DNA of 64,000 nt from SP5GCR1 sp965199685 (GCA_965199685.1 OZ241323.1:248001-312000), one strand, 5' to 3'; counted from the first letter of the stretch, positions 8,445-16,186 are shown. Notes: generated by a model from the letters alone, not told the origin. Program-made: numbers and translations.

Positions 8445-9269
8445 ATGCCATACAACAATAAAACATCAAATAGTCATTTCATAGCGTCATCTAATGTTTC
8501 GCCGTCGCAATTAAATCTATTGGAGAAATGGGTTGCCGGCGGCGGTTTCGAGCAATACGAATCACCTGAGTATATATTGTCCAGCTCTAGAAATCGTCCG
8601 CATAACCGTCTATATGAATTTGTATTGCCGGCAGTAGATTATCGGGTTGTTATGAAGGTGACGCACATACATAAACAATACAGCTGGACACGCCGCCTAC
8701 GCGCGTTGTTTAGATACTATCGCCGGCGAGATGCTAACTACAAGGCATTCCAATCTTGCCGATATGCCTATCAACAAGGTTTAGCTGCTCCTAAACCACT
8801 GGCTTATTGGCGCAAACGCGAATCCTTTACTCAAACTAAAAGCTATTTTTTATATCGGTATGTGGAGGATAGTAGCTCGTTTGTTGAAGTTTACGAGAAA
8901 TTGAAAAAAGAAGATGGCGATAAATGGCAGCATCAAAGGGATTTGTTGATAAGAAAGATCGTTGATGCGGTTAAGTGTCTTCATGGCTTGGGCATCAGAC
9001 ACGGTGATATGGTTGCGCATAATATATTGATATCCTCTCCGAATACCGGGTTGTCACAAGCAAAAGTTTGTTTTATAGATTACGATAGAAGCACCTTGTC
9101 TGGATTGGGAAAGACCTCGTTTCTGAAACGATTTTTTGATTTGAGAGATCTACGCAAATTATATATAGACGATGCCTCGCCCTACGATTTACTCGGCATC
9201 TATTTAGGAGACGATTATCATCCGCTGTGGCGTATCGTTTTGGCTTTTTGGCGCTTAGGTACACATTAG
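8445..9269 (+). CDS. Lipopolysaccharide core kinase (WaaP/InaA/KdkA type)
   Basis: The 274-residue protein has a protein-kinase-like fold: YRVVMKVTH near residues 66-74 supplies the ATP lysine, GIRHGDMVAHNILI near 183-196 is the catalytic loop with Asp and Asn, and VCFIDYDRS near 208-216 is the metal-binding Asp region. A basic patch WTRRLRALFRYYRRRDANYKAF follows the lysine region, as in Kdo/heptose kinases of Pfam PF06293. These enzymes phosphorylate inner-core sugars of LPS and stabilise the outer membrane. The neighbour waaF supports this. Its TAG stop overlaps the first base of a miniature repeat, so the repeat inserted at the gene's very end. It could be KdkA or WaaP; I leave the symbol open. 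Confidence 0.75.
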   Translation: MPYNNKTSNSHFIASSNVSPSQLNLLEKWVAGGGFEQYESPEYILSSSRNRPHNRLYEFVLPAVDYRVVMKVTHIHKQYSWTRRLRALFRYYRRRDANYKAFQSCRYAYQQGLAAPKPLAYWRKRESFTQTKSYFLYRYVEDSSSFVEVYEKLKKEDGDKWQHQRDLLIRKIVDAVKCLHGLGIRHGDMVAHNILISSPNTGLSQAKVCFIDYDRSTLSGLGKTSFLKRFFDLRDLRKLYIDDASPYDLLGIYLGDDYHPLWRIVLAFWRLGTH

Positions 9270-9435
9270 GCTGTTGAAAAAGTATTCCATGCACCGTAGG
9301 GGCGGATCATTCCCCTCCTTTGGAGGGGTGGCAGGCGCAGCCTGACGGGGTGGTTGCATCGTGTCTGTACAAACAAACATTCTGCCTCTACCAGTATGTG
9401 TGTGTGTTGTATAGACACACAATATTGTGCAAGTA
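9269..9435. repeat. Miniature repeat fragment plus a second short repeat
   Basis: GGCTGTTGAAAAAGTATTCCATGCACCGTAGG begins at 9269, followed by the CCCCTCC-TTT-GGAGGGG palindrome and the GCAGGCGCAGCCTGACGGGG hairpin in the orientation opposite to the copy at 6.1 kb. The right terminal sequence is missing. From about 9395 a second element, a gtgttgtat...acacacaatattgtgcaagtac hairpin unit, matches part of the 138-bp tandem repeat unit at 16.7-17.1 kb. No gene is present. Confidence 0.65.
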
Positions 9436-9465
9436 CAAAAAAACCGCCGCCCGAAGGCGGCGGTT
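9436..9465 (-). terminator. Intrinsic terminator of the leftward porin
   Basis: On the minus strand the sequence is AACCGCCGCC-TTCG-GGCGGCGGTT followed by a run of T. The stem is a perfect 10 bp closed by a stable TTCG tetraloop. It lies 60 bases downstream of the porin stop codon at 9527 and faces the same way. Confidence 0.9.
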
Positions 9466-9526
9466 CCGTGCCATCTCTAGCACTTAGTCATTCAATCAAA
9501 TTTCGTCCGTGAAATTTGTGTATGGT

Positions 9527-11188
9527 TTAGTCAAACCAGTGGACTATACCAACGGCGAACATTTCTACATCTTCGTCTTCGCCATCATCGGTTATATTCC
9601 ATAGATTTGTACTGCCGATACCGAAGTCGTAGCCTGCATTATCTTCGTTGTCAACTTTGGAATAGGTCAAGCGCAACTCAGTGCCTGCCGGCATCGTGTA
9701 GAACAGGCCAATGTTATAGGCTTGAGCATCAGTGTCATTTTCACTAAAGTAATTGTCGTTTCTCATGCTTTCCGGAGTTGGTGGTGAGACCGGTGTGACC
9801 CCTCCACGATTTATGTGGGTACGATTGACGTTGTTAACACGCTGATTACCTTCAAAGCCGCCCCCAAAACCTGCGTATTCACCATAAAAACCTGGTTCAC
9901 CGCAAACACCGCCTGGACAGTCTAGTTCATCGGCATCCATATACGAGAAGCGAACATCAAATCCATTGCCGAAGCTGTGTTTGCCAGAAATCATGAAAGA
10001 ATCACGTTCTACATCACTCCAGAGTGTTTGAATAGGTCTGAAATCACCTGCATATTGAGCCATACAATTATCAGCGTCGTACTCCAGTGTCTCAAACATG
10101 GCAGCAATCCAAGTGGATTGACCGTTGCCCCAATCGTGCTTATAACGACCAGCAATGCGGTATGCGTCATCATCTGAGTCGGTACAGAGAGTACCTGCAC
10201 CATATTGTTCAGCAGGGAATTCAATAGTACGGGCAAGCTCCAGTGCGGTGATGTCTTCGTGTTTTTCATACGCAAGTGCGACCCAAATTTGGTTGTTACC
10301 CATATTATGCTGATAAGATACACCTGTTGACCAAATACGAGGATCTAAATCATATGCAGTATCTCTGAAGCCATCTGTTGGCCCAGGACCGCCCCATATA
10401 TTCCGAGGGTAATTGGCAGGGATATCGCGATTGTCACCGTTGGAAACATCATTGTCAAAAGCATTTGCTGCATCAAGGTGTGCATCGTCGTTGACACCAG
10501 TGGTCATCGCAAAACGGAATTGAAATCCATCTCGGGTTTGACTTGCCATTGCCGAAGTGTTTGGCCAAACATACTGGACAATTTCTTCTTGGCGACGATT
10601 GAAGCTAAGTGCGTATTGCCCTTCATAGCTGAAGTCCGTACCTGAGCCCAACGGGAAAGTCCCACCATTATAAAAGACACCTCCGAAGCCTACGTTACCC
10701 ATGATACTGGTATGTGAGTCGGCACCTGCATCGTAGAAGGGGTCTACCCACTGAGCGACGATCTCGTTATACGGCAATAACCATTGACCAAGCATAATCT
10801 CACCCATCGTCTCATGACGAAGGCTGATCTTAGAGTTACGATTACACCAGCCCGACGAAGTAAATCGGTTGTGGAACGTAAATTGCTCACAACGCAATCC
10901 TACTTGCAATCCTTCAATACCAGTGTCCATGTGCGCCATGAAGCCGATATTTGCTGCATTACCTTGAATGCGATCAAACTCTCTTTCGTTGGATGCACCA
11001 ACAATGAAGTAGTCATTGTTCTCAAAAGTTGCGTCTGCTTCAATATACTCATACGAGTAGTTTTGCCAGCCATATATGTTAATATTCTCACCATGAGCAT
11101 CGGCGTTAGCATTAGCAAACGGCACTGCTGCCAGCACCAGCCCCACAAGAGAGATTAACAGTTTATTACTCTTATGCTTTTTTAGTAT
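9527..11188 (-). CDS. Porin, silent copy without a usable start codon
   Basis: The frame encodes a beta-barrel porin homologous over its length to the porin at 12493: NINIYGWQNYSYEYI, NIGFMAHMDTGIEGLQVGLRCEQF, NRNSKISLRHETMGEIMLGQWLLPYNEIVAQWVDPFYDAG, GNGQSTWIAAMFETLEYDADNC and the terminal EDVEMFAVGIVHWFD. The signal peptide is intact in translation (LKKHKSNKLLISLVGLVLAA then a VPFANANADA cleavage region), but the codon where the ATG should be is ATA (11186-11188) and no purine-rich binding site precedes it. The first standard start is a GTG at 11144-11146, inside the hydrophobic core of the signal peptide, which would remove all positive charges. It has its own terminator, so it was once expressed, or can be. 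I read it as a silent cassette; a sequencing error at one base would change that only partly because the ribosome site is also missing. Confidence 0.8.
   Translation of the reverse strand: MLKKHKSNKLLISLVGLVLAAVPFANANADAHGENINIYGWQNYSYEYIEADATFENNDYFIVGASNEREFDRIQGNAANIGFMAHMDTGIEGLQVGLRCEQFTFHNRFTSSGWCNRNSKISLRHETMGEIMLGQWLLPYNEIVAQWVDPFYDAGADSHTSIMGNVGFGGVFYNGGTFPLGSGTDFSYEGQYALSFNRRQEEIVQYVWPNTSAMASQTRDGFQFRFAMTTGVNDDAHLDAANAFDNDVSNGDNRDIPANYPRNIWGGPGPTDGFRDTAYDLDPRIWSTGVSYQHNMGNNQIWVALAYEKHEDITALELARTIEFPAEQYGAGTLCTDSDDDAYRIAGRYKHDWGNGQSTWIAAMFETLEYDADNCMAQYAGDFRPIQTLWSDVERDSFMISGKHSFGNGFDVRFSYMDADELDCPGGVCGEPGFYGEYAGFGGGFEGNQRVNNVNRTHINRGGVTPVSPPTPESMRNDNYFSENDTDAQAYNIGLFYTMPAGTELRLTYSKVDNEDNAGYDFGIGSTNLWNITDDGEDEDVEMFAVGIVHWFD
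11160..11174 (-). repeat. 15-bp inverted repeat, left arm (porin 5' end)
   Basis: On the minus strand this reads TAAGAGTAATAAACT, identical to 12501-12515 on the plus strand at the equivalent place in the other porin. A second, 28-bp identity lies further in (11091-11118 minus with 12557-12584 plus). Together they bracket the recombinase gene as inverted repeats in the same reading frame of both porins. Confidence 0.8.
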
Positions 11189-11224
11189 GGCGAGGTTAAA
11201 TGCAGACCGCTTGGAAGCATCGGC

Positions 11225-11297
11225 AAGGGATATCCCTTATCTCACAAAGCAATAACATAGGTATAATAGGAAGCATTTGCCTACGGCAATTTATACC
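11225..11297. promoter_or_regulatory. Palindromes upstream of the recombinase
   Basis: A perfect 14-bp palindrome AAGGGATATCCCTT lies at 11225-11238, and an interrupted inverted repeat GGTATAA ... TTATACC spans 11260-11297, with a TATAAT hexamer inside its left arm. They lie between the silent porin and the recombinase start at 11344 and could be the recombinase promoter and operator, or binding sites of the recombinase. The role is inferred. Confidence 0.4.
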
Positions 11298-11343
11298 AGT
11301 GAGGTCTTTTAACCTTAAATTCACTAACAAAAAGGACAATTAC

Positions 11344-12318
11344 ATGAAAGAAAAAGCTATAAAAATCACAAAAAGAACTGAGCACACCGTCTCGGAGATG
11401 ATAGACCGCTATATTAAAGAGGTTTCGCTCATTCGCCCCAGCACCGTGAAAAATCAACATAGTCATCTGAAGTGGTGGCAACAGGAAATAGGACACTATT
11501 ATTTATATAGCGTGAGGCCTTCGGTGTTGATTGAACACAGAAAACAATTATTATGCGAGGTGTCTTGTCGTGGCAAGCCTCGCTCTACGGCAACGGTCAA
11601 CCGTTATTTTTCCACATTGAGTCGTGTTTTTGCCGTTGCGGTAAAAGAGTGGGAATGGATAGAGGGTTCACCGTTGCAAAATATCTCCAAGCTGGAAGAA
11701 CCTGCCGGGCGCACTCGCTTTTTATCCGAGCAAGAAATCAAGCGTTTGCTGGATGCGTGTGCCGCCTTAAATCACCAAGATTTGTATACTGCGGTTGTTT
11801 TGGCTTTGAGCACTTGCGCTCGGCGTATGGAGATTATGTCGTTGCAGTGGCAACATGTAGACCTTGAGCTTGGTGTTATCTATTTGCATAAGACCAAAAA
11901 CAAAACCAGCCGCGCCATTCCTTTGCAAGGTTATGCGCTTGAGTTAATTCGCGCAAGGTATCAGCCATCGGTCGCTCCGTCGGCACTGGTGTTTCCCAGC
12001 CGCTTAAAACCCAATCAGCCGGTTAGTCTCAGAACATCTTGGGAAAAGGCATTGGCGTTATCGGGCATAAAAGATTTTCGCTGGCATGACTTGAGGCATA
12101 CTGGTGCATCATATCTGGCAATGCAAGGTGCTTCGTTAACTGAACTATCCGAAATACTGGGGCATAAAACATTGCAAATGGTCAAGCGTTATGCGCATCT
12201 TTCGTTGCCACACACGATTCAAATCGTTGCTAGAATGAATCAAACCCTTTTTGGAAATTCGGCAAACAACAATAAATGGTCCGAAAACCAGAAAAATCCT
12301 TATAAATACAGCAAATAA
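11344..12318 (+). CDS. Tyrosine site-specific recombinase
   Basis: This 324-residue integrase-family protein has an N-terminal SAM-like DNA-binding domain (TVSEMIDRYIKEVSLIRPSTVKNQ, residues about 14-40) and a C-terminal catalytic domain with all expected residues: Arg in CARRMEIMSLQW, Lys in TKNKTSRAIPL, HDLRH in WHDLRHTGASYLA, His in LSEILGHKTLQ and the nucleophile Tyr in VKRYAHLS. The ATG at 11344 follows AAAAGGACAATTAC, a good ribosome site; an upstream in-frame ATG at 11200 lacks one. It lies alone, without phage genes, between two divergent homologous porins. Recombinases in such a place usually drive DNA inversion, here perhaps porin switching. A stand-alone genomic-island integrase is the alternative; no tRNA attachment site is nearby. 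Confidence 0.85.
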   Translation: MKEKAIKITKRTEHTVSEMIDRYIKEVSLIRPSTVKNQHSHLKWWQQEIGHYYLYSVRPSVLIEHRKQLLCEVSCRGKPRSTATVNRYFSTLSRVFAVAVKEWEWIEGSPLQNISKLEEPAGRTRFLSEQEIKRLLDACAALNHQDLYTAVVLALSTCARRMEIMSLQWQHVDLELGVIYLHKTKNKTSRAIPLQGYALELIRARYQPSVAPSALVFPSRLKPNQPVSLRTSWEKALALSGIKDFRWHDLRHTGASYLAMQGASLTELSEILGHKTLQMVKRYAHLSLPHTIQIVARMNQTLFGNSANNNKWSENQKNPYKYSK

Positions 12319-12435
12319 AATGTGTTGTGAAAAAACAACACTCATTTACCAAAATAGCTATTTTTGATTGAATTATTAATTATATAAACCTATAATTTAT
12401 CAAAATTAAGTAATTCAGTGTTGTTTATATGGTAC

Positions 12436-12453
12436 TAACTGAGCAATCAGTTA
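12436..12453. promoter_or_regulatory. Inverted repeat in the porin leader
   Basis: TAACTGA-GCAA-TCAGTTA forms a perfect 7-bp inverted repeat 40 bases before the porin ATG, with AT-rich promoter-like sequence (TATAAT at 12391-12396) upstream. It may be a regulator site or an mRNA hairpin in the porin leader. The AAAGGAG ribosome site is at 12478-12484. Confidence 0.4.
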
Positions 12454-12492
12454 TTTCATACTACAGCACATTAACATAAAGGAGAAAATTTT

Positions 12493-13929
12493 ATGAAACT
12501 TAAGAGTAATAAACTTATGCTTTTTCTGGTCGGTCTGGCACTAGCAGTAATGCCGCTTGCTAATGCTAACGCCGATGCTCATGGCGAGAACATTAACATA
12601 TACGGCTGGCAAAACTGGTCTTACGAGTTCATTGACGATGGTGCTCGTAATTATGACCGTCTAAGCAATAATGCTGCGAATATCGGTTTCATGTCTCACA
12701 TGGACACTGGTATCGAAGGCTTGCAAGTCGGTTTGCGTTGCGAACAATTTACATATTGGGGACGCAACAACGAATACACCAACTGGTGTAATCGTAATTC
12801 TAAAATCAGCCTTCGTCATGAAACGATGGGTGAGATCATGTTCGGTCAATGGTTGCTTCCGTATAACGAAATCGTCGCTCAGTGGGTAGATCCTTTCTAC
12901 GATGCAGGTGCCGATTCGCATACCAGCATTATGGGTAATATTGGTGGTCACGGTGGCGGCGGCGATGTATTTAGTGCATTGTTCTACAACGGTAGCTTTG
13001 ATTTACCTTTTGCCGATACTGGTTTTAGTAAACGCTACGGCGCATTGGCTTTTAACCGTCGTCAAGAAGGTATCGTCCAATATGTATGGCCGAACACTTC
13101 GGCAATGAACAGTCAAACCCGAGACGGCTTCCAGTTCCGCTTTGCACTTACCTCCGGAGATGGGATTGAAAATCTTGGTGTTGATTCAACTGTCAACGGT
13201 ACAGAAGTTGATCCTCGTATTATGTCTACTGGTGTTGCTTACCAACATAATATGGGTAACAATCAAATTTGGCTCTCCGCTGCTTACGAGCAACACGAAG
13301 ATGTCAGCGCGGTCAACTTTAACGTTAACTTTGATGGTACGCAAAGTGATTTCTTATGTAATGACTCCGATAACGAAGGCTTTCGCCTTGCCGGTCGCTA
13401 CAAGTATGATTGGGGCAACGGCCAATCCACGTGGATTGCAGCGATGTTCGAAACATTGGAATACGAAGCAAGTTGTCAGGGCATAAGGGCTCGACGTGAT
13501 GGCGACGGAAACATTACAGAGCGCATACTTGATGGGGACGGCAATCTTACATATGGAGACTTTGGCACTGCGAATGTTGCAGCTGATGCTCCTCTTTGGA
13601 CAGGTGTTGAACGCGACGCATTCATGGTCTCAGGTAAGCACTCTTTTGGCAACGGAATTGACTTCCGATTCTCGTATATGGATGCCGATGACCTAGAATG
13701 TAAAGGTGCCACTGGTTGTACTGCTGCAAGTGAGCGAGACACCGATGGAGATGCAATTAATCTTGGTGTGTTCTATACCATGCCGAAAGGTACCGAATTG
13801 CGGGCTACGTATTCTGAAGTCGGCAACGAGGCTAATGCTCAGTATAACTTCGGTATTAACTATGCTGGTGGAGGAGTAGGCGAAGACGTAGAAATGTTTG
13901 CCGTTGGTATAGTCCACTGGTTTGACTAA
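12493..13929 (+). CDS. Porin, expressed copy
   Basis: A 478-residue outer-membrane porin with a normal signal peptide (MKLKSNKLMLFLVGLALAV then MPLANANADA) preceded by AAAGGAG at good spacing. The mature part is rich in beta-strand patterns and acidic loops, with NIYGWQNWSYEFID at the start, WIAAMFETLEYEA, and EDVEMFAVGIVHWFD at the C-terminus ending in aromatic Phe-Asp, close to the usual barrel-end signature. It forms a diffusion channel, probably trimeric. Compared with the copy at 9527 the strands are conserved while loops differ strongly (residues about 160-180, 215-250, 330-365). Calcium-binding-like DGDGNITE and DGDGNLTYGD segments lie in one loop. A terminator follows at 13973. Confidence 0.9.
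   Translation: MKLKSNKLMLFLVGLALAVMPLANANADAHGENINIYGWQNWSYEFIDDGARNYDRLSNNAANIGFMSHMDTGIEGLQVGLRCEQFTYWGRNNEYTNWCNRNSKISLRHETMGEIMFGQWLLPYNEIVAQWVDPFYDAGADSHTSIMGNIGGHGGGGDVFSALFYNGSFDLPFADTGFSKRYGALAFNRRQEGIVQYVWPNTSAMNSQTRDGFQFRFALTSGDGIENLGVDSTVNGTEVDPRIMSTGVAYQHNMGNNQIWLSAAYEQHEDVSAVNFNVNFDGTQSDFLCNDSDNEGFRLAGRYKYDWGNGQSTWIAAMFETLEYEASCQGIRARRDGDGNITERILDGDGNLTYGDFGTANVAADAPLWTGVERDAFMVSGKHSFGNGIDFRFSYMDADDLECKGATGCTAASERDTDGDAINLGVFYTMPKGTELRATYSEVGNEANAQYNFGINYAGGGVGEDVEMFAVGIVHWFD
12501..12515 (+). repeat. 15-bp inverted repeat, right arm (porin 5' end)
   Basis: TAAGAGTAATAAACT at codons 3-8 of the expressed porin, identical to the minus-strand sequence at 11160-11174. Exchange at this repeat keeps the reading frame in both directions. 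Confidence 0.8.
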
Positions 13930-13972
13930 ACCATCAAGTTAACAGAAACATATAGACAAGGATGTCGCGGAA

Positions 13973-14000
13973 GCATCCCTCTGATCGGAGGGATGCCTTT
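13973..14000 (+). terminator. Hairpin terminator after the expressed porin
   Basis: GCATCCCTC-TGATCG-GAGGGATGC (one extra base in the loop) forms a 9-bp GC-rich stem followed by CTTT. It lies 44 bases after the porin stop. The short T-run makes it a moderate terminator. Confidence 0.7.
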
Positions 14001-14074
14001 CACTGACGAGATTAGCCGACTACTAGAATTATTAGTATTTATAAAGTATGATGTAAATAAAAGGAGGCTACAGG

Positions 14075-14230
14075 ATGCATAACAACATCATGAAAAATCA
14101 ATTATTTACACTGACGAAAGCGATATACCTATTATTGTGTGAAACTTCGTACTCAATAGCTAATCAGTTCATCGCCAGTATCCAATTCCGTACTGGCATC
14201 GTATACAAAGAAGTAAAATGGGGCTGTTGA
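14075..14230 (+). CDS. Possible 51-residue small protein, end altered by repeat
   Basis: A small frame starts MHNNIMKNQLFTLTK behind a very strong ribosome site (AAAGGAGG at 14060-14066, eight bases before ATG). It runs through a repeated hairpin segment and stops at the TGA inside the left terminal sequence (GGGGCTGTTGA) of a miniature repeat, so the original C-terminus may be lost. No family is recognised. The strong ribosome site is the only support for translation. Confidence 0.3.
   Translation: MHNNIMKNQLFTLTKAIYLLLCETSYSIANQFIASIQFRTGIVYKEVKWGC
14138..14202. repeat. 65-bp dispersed repeat, copy 1
   Basis: The segment from TGTGAAACTTCG to GGCATCGT recurs at 16503-16567 with a few differences. 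It contains a hairpin, GCCAGTA ... TACTGGC here and GCCGGTA ... TATCGGC in the other copy, so stem pairing is kept (with one G-T pair) although bases change. Confidence 0.6.
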
Positions 14231-14308
14231 AAAAGTACCGTCATCGCTTAAACGTAACCGCTTGCGCCATTAAATTTACGATAACCACTTGTAGGGGAGG
14301 GCTAACAT
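14220..14308. repeat. Left part of a miniature repeat split by the IS1182-like element
   Basis: It begins GGGGCTGTTGAAAAAGTACC at 14220 and ends gtaggggagggctaACAT at 14308. Its continuation resumes at 15941 after the insertion sequence. ACAT is present on both sides (14305-14308 and 15941-15944) as a 4-bp target duplication. Confidence 0.75.
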
Positions 14309-14329
14309 GGGACTGTTGAAAAAGTCGTC

Positions 14330-15877
14330 TTATCCTTGAAAACTATACCGCAATAATAAAAATCTTTGTGTAAACCAAAATCTGATACAGCGAAAATAAA
14401 AATCTAAAGAAACCGCTAGCCTCTTTAGGTTCTGAACGGTCCCAGTTAGGTAGGCTTGGATCTGCATTTTCTTCGTACCTCTATATTTCGCCCGCCTCAA
14501 CCCATGCCGCTCCTTTGCCTCAGCAAATAAGCCCTCTATCTTCCAGCTTCTCTCAATCATTCTTTGCTTAAAGACTTGACCGCTTTGTCGCCGCCTCACT
14601 CGTTCGATCGCCGCATTATGCTCATTTCGGCATAGACCGGTATGATGCTTACCTATATAACAACTCGCCTGCCATTGACAGCTATTACAATGGGCTTTCT
14701 TGATATGGTAATACTTCGTCGCACCGACTGCAGGTTTGGGATGTAACGCATGCCCCGCCTGACAGGTATAGATGTCTTTATTGGGGTCATACTTGAAACT
14801 GCCTTCATCAGCTACTTGTTTACCAGGTGTCAGACGAAACTTCGCAGTCGGGATATAGCTGCGGATCTGGTGTTGTTCAAAAAACTGATAATTCTTGCCA
14901 CTGCTGTAGCCGACATCGGCTATCACCTCTTCGACCGGCAATCCAAAACGTTCTTGTTGATATTGAATTCTCTGTGTGATGACATTGGTCTTATGACAGG
15001 CACCCGTGGTCACATAACAATCGGTTATCACTCGACTCTTTGCGTCAACACAATAGTGCGCCTTGTGATATAACTTTCTTGGATACCCTTGACGATTGAC
15101 TAAAGTCGCATCGCCGTCTACTCTACTCACATGCGTGCGGTTGCTGACTGGTTTTCTTTTTACTGCTTCCTTGCTTTGTTGCTTCTCATCCTTAACTTCT
15201 ACTGCTGGTGTTGGCTCCTCTCGTCTCTCCAATTTCTGTGCCGATGCAGTCGCCTCGCCTGAACTCGCATCATCATCTACCTTACCGGCATCGGTACGGT
15301 TGCTGACGAGTTCTCTTTTCACTGCCGCAGTTTGCGACACTGCTTCCTTGCTTTGTTGCTTCTCATCTGTGACTTCTATTGCCTCTGCCGGCTGCTCTCG
15401 TCTCTCCAGTTTCCTCGCCGACGCATTCGCCTCAACTAAACTCGCATCCGTTATAATCCGTTTCCCTTCAACTAATCCGGCATCTCGGCATTGTTCTACT
15501 ACATGCTCAAATACCGCCTCAAAACAGCCGACACCCAAGCGGTCCCGGATACGAGTTAAGGATGAGTGATCCGGCACCGCATCGCTCATCGTTAATCCGA
15601 CGAACCAACGATAGCCGATGTTCATGCCGATCTCATCGCACAATTGACGATCCGATTTAATCCCATAGAGGTATCCTAATATACAGATACGAAAAAATAC
15701 CTCAGGGTCTATTGACGGTCTACCTTGCGTATCACTATAGAAACTTTGGGTTAATTGTTTGACAAAGCTCAAGTCTAAAACTTTATCAATACGCCTTAAT
15801 ATGTGATAGCTGGGAATGAGTGCCTGATAGTCTATTTGGACAAAGAGTTCAGGTTGAAAATTGTGAGTGCCTTGCAT
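14330..15877 (-). CDS. IS1182-family transposase with internal duplication
   Basis: The 515-residue transposase has the N-terminal InsH/DUF772-like region (SFYSDTQGRPSIDPEVFFRI, RQLCDEIGMNIGYRWFVGL, DHSSLTRIRDRL), and the DDE triad as D144 in IITDASLVEAN, D321 in VIADVGYSS and about E448 in SWKIEGLFAEAKERHGLRR. A four-cysteine cluster (TCQAGH, CNSCQWQASC, LCRNEH) lies in the IS1182-type insertion domain. Between the two catalytic Asp residues, residues about 150-204 and 209-257 are two similar copies of a charged linker (KLERREQPAEAIEV / KLERREEPTPAVEV, both followed by DEKQQSKEAV and VSNRT). A good GGAGG precedes the ATG. The frame is intact, so the element may be active. Confidence 0.9.
   Translation of the reverse strand: MQGTHNFQPELFVQIDYQALIPSYHILRRIDKVLDLSFVKQLTQSFYSDTQGRPSIDPEVFFRICILGYLYGIKSDRQLCDEIGMNIGYRWFVGLTMSDAVPDHSSLTRIRDRLGVGCFEAVFEHVVEQCRDAGLVEGKRIITDASLVEANASARKLERREQPAEAIEVTDEKQQSKEAVSQTAAVKRELVSNRTDAGKVDDDASSGEATASAQKLERREEPTPAVEVKDEKQQSKEAVKRKPVSNRTHVSRVDGDATLVNRQGYPRKLYHKAHYCVDAKSRVITDCYVTTGACHKTNVITQRIQYQQERFGLPVEEVIADVGYSSGKNYQFFEQHQIRSYIPTAKFRLTPGKQVADEGSFKYDPNKDIYTCQAGHALHPKPAVGATKYYHIKKAHCNSCQWQASCYIGKHHTGLCRNEHNAAIERVRRRQSGQVFKQRMIERSWKIEGLFAEAKERHGLRRAKYRGTKKMQIQAYLTGTVQNLKRLAVSLDFYFRCIRFWFTQRFLLLRYSFQG
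15107..15430 (-). repeat. Tandem duplication inside the transposase gene
   Basis: Two imperfect copies, 15266-15430 and 15107-15253, encode the repeated linker of the IS1182-like transposase. They differ by substitutions and by a short indel encoding SQTAA, so the duplication is not recent. Confidence 0.7.
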
Positions 15878-15940
15878 AAAAACCTCCGGTTGAATCAGTT
15901 GTCTATTTTCGCTTATATCAAATACTTTTTCAACAGTCCC

Positions 15941-16186
15941 ACATGCCCTCCCTAAAGTACCGTTCTACACGAACAGAACCGCTTGCGCCACTTGGTTTTG
16001 GTTTCCATAAATTGGATGGCGTACGAAGGATAATGTACGACAAGCCACCATGTTAAAGTTCTGCACAATGTCACGCCGATTGACCTACTGGCTCAATCGG
16101 TGGTTCTACTTGTGCAGACGCAACGCGTTTCGGGAGGGCATGTTAGCCCTCCTCTACGGTGCATAAAATACTTTTTCAACAGCTCC
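15941..16186. repeat. Right part of the miniature repeat split by the IS
   Basis: It resumes ACATGCCCTCCCTAAAG after the insertion sequence, holds a hairpin CCGATTGA/TCAATCGG (16076-16083 with 16093-16100), a second gggagggcatgttagccctcc palindrome near 16131-16153, and ends TACTTTTTCAACAGCTCC at 16186. Joined with 14220-14308, the pre-insertion repeat would be about 330 bp with terminal sequences GGGGCTGTTGAAAAAGTA and its near complement. Confidence 0.7.

Larger units (their letters stand above)
14309..15940 (-). mobile_element. IS1182-like insertion sequence
   Basis: The element is 1632 bp with 17-bp perfect terminal inverted repeats (GGGACTGTTGAAAAAGT at 14309-14325 and its complement at 15924-15940) and a 4-bp ACAT target duplication. 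One transposase gene fills it. It sits inside a miniature repeat whose ends carry nearly the same terminal sequence, so this element or a close relative is the likely mobiliser of the miniature repeats in the window. Confidence 0.88.

Noticed and set aside
11344..12318. Prophage or integrative island boundary at the recombinase
   Set aside because: No phage genes, tRNA attachment site or direct repeat flanks are visible; the gene is simply bracketed by porins.
12322..12341. Terminator after the recombinase (GTGTTGT / ACAACAC hairpin)
   Set aside because: The stem is AT-rich and no T-run follows on the plus strand, so I could not support it as a terminator.
15096..15569. Serine/threonine-rich open frame opposite the transposase
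   Set aside because: It is the antisense shadow of the duplicated charged linker of the transposase gene.
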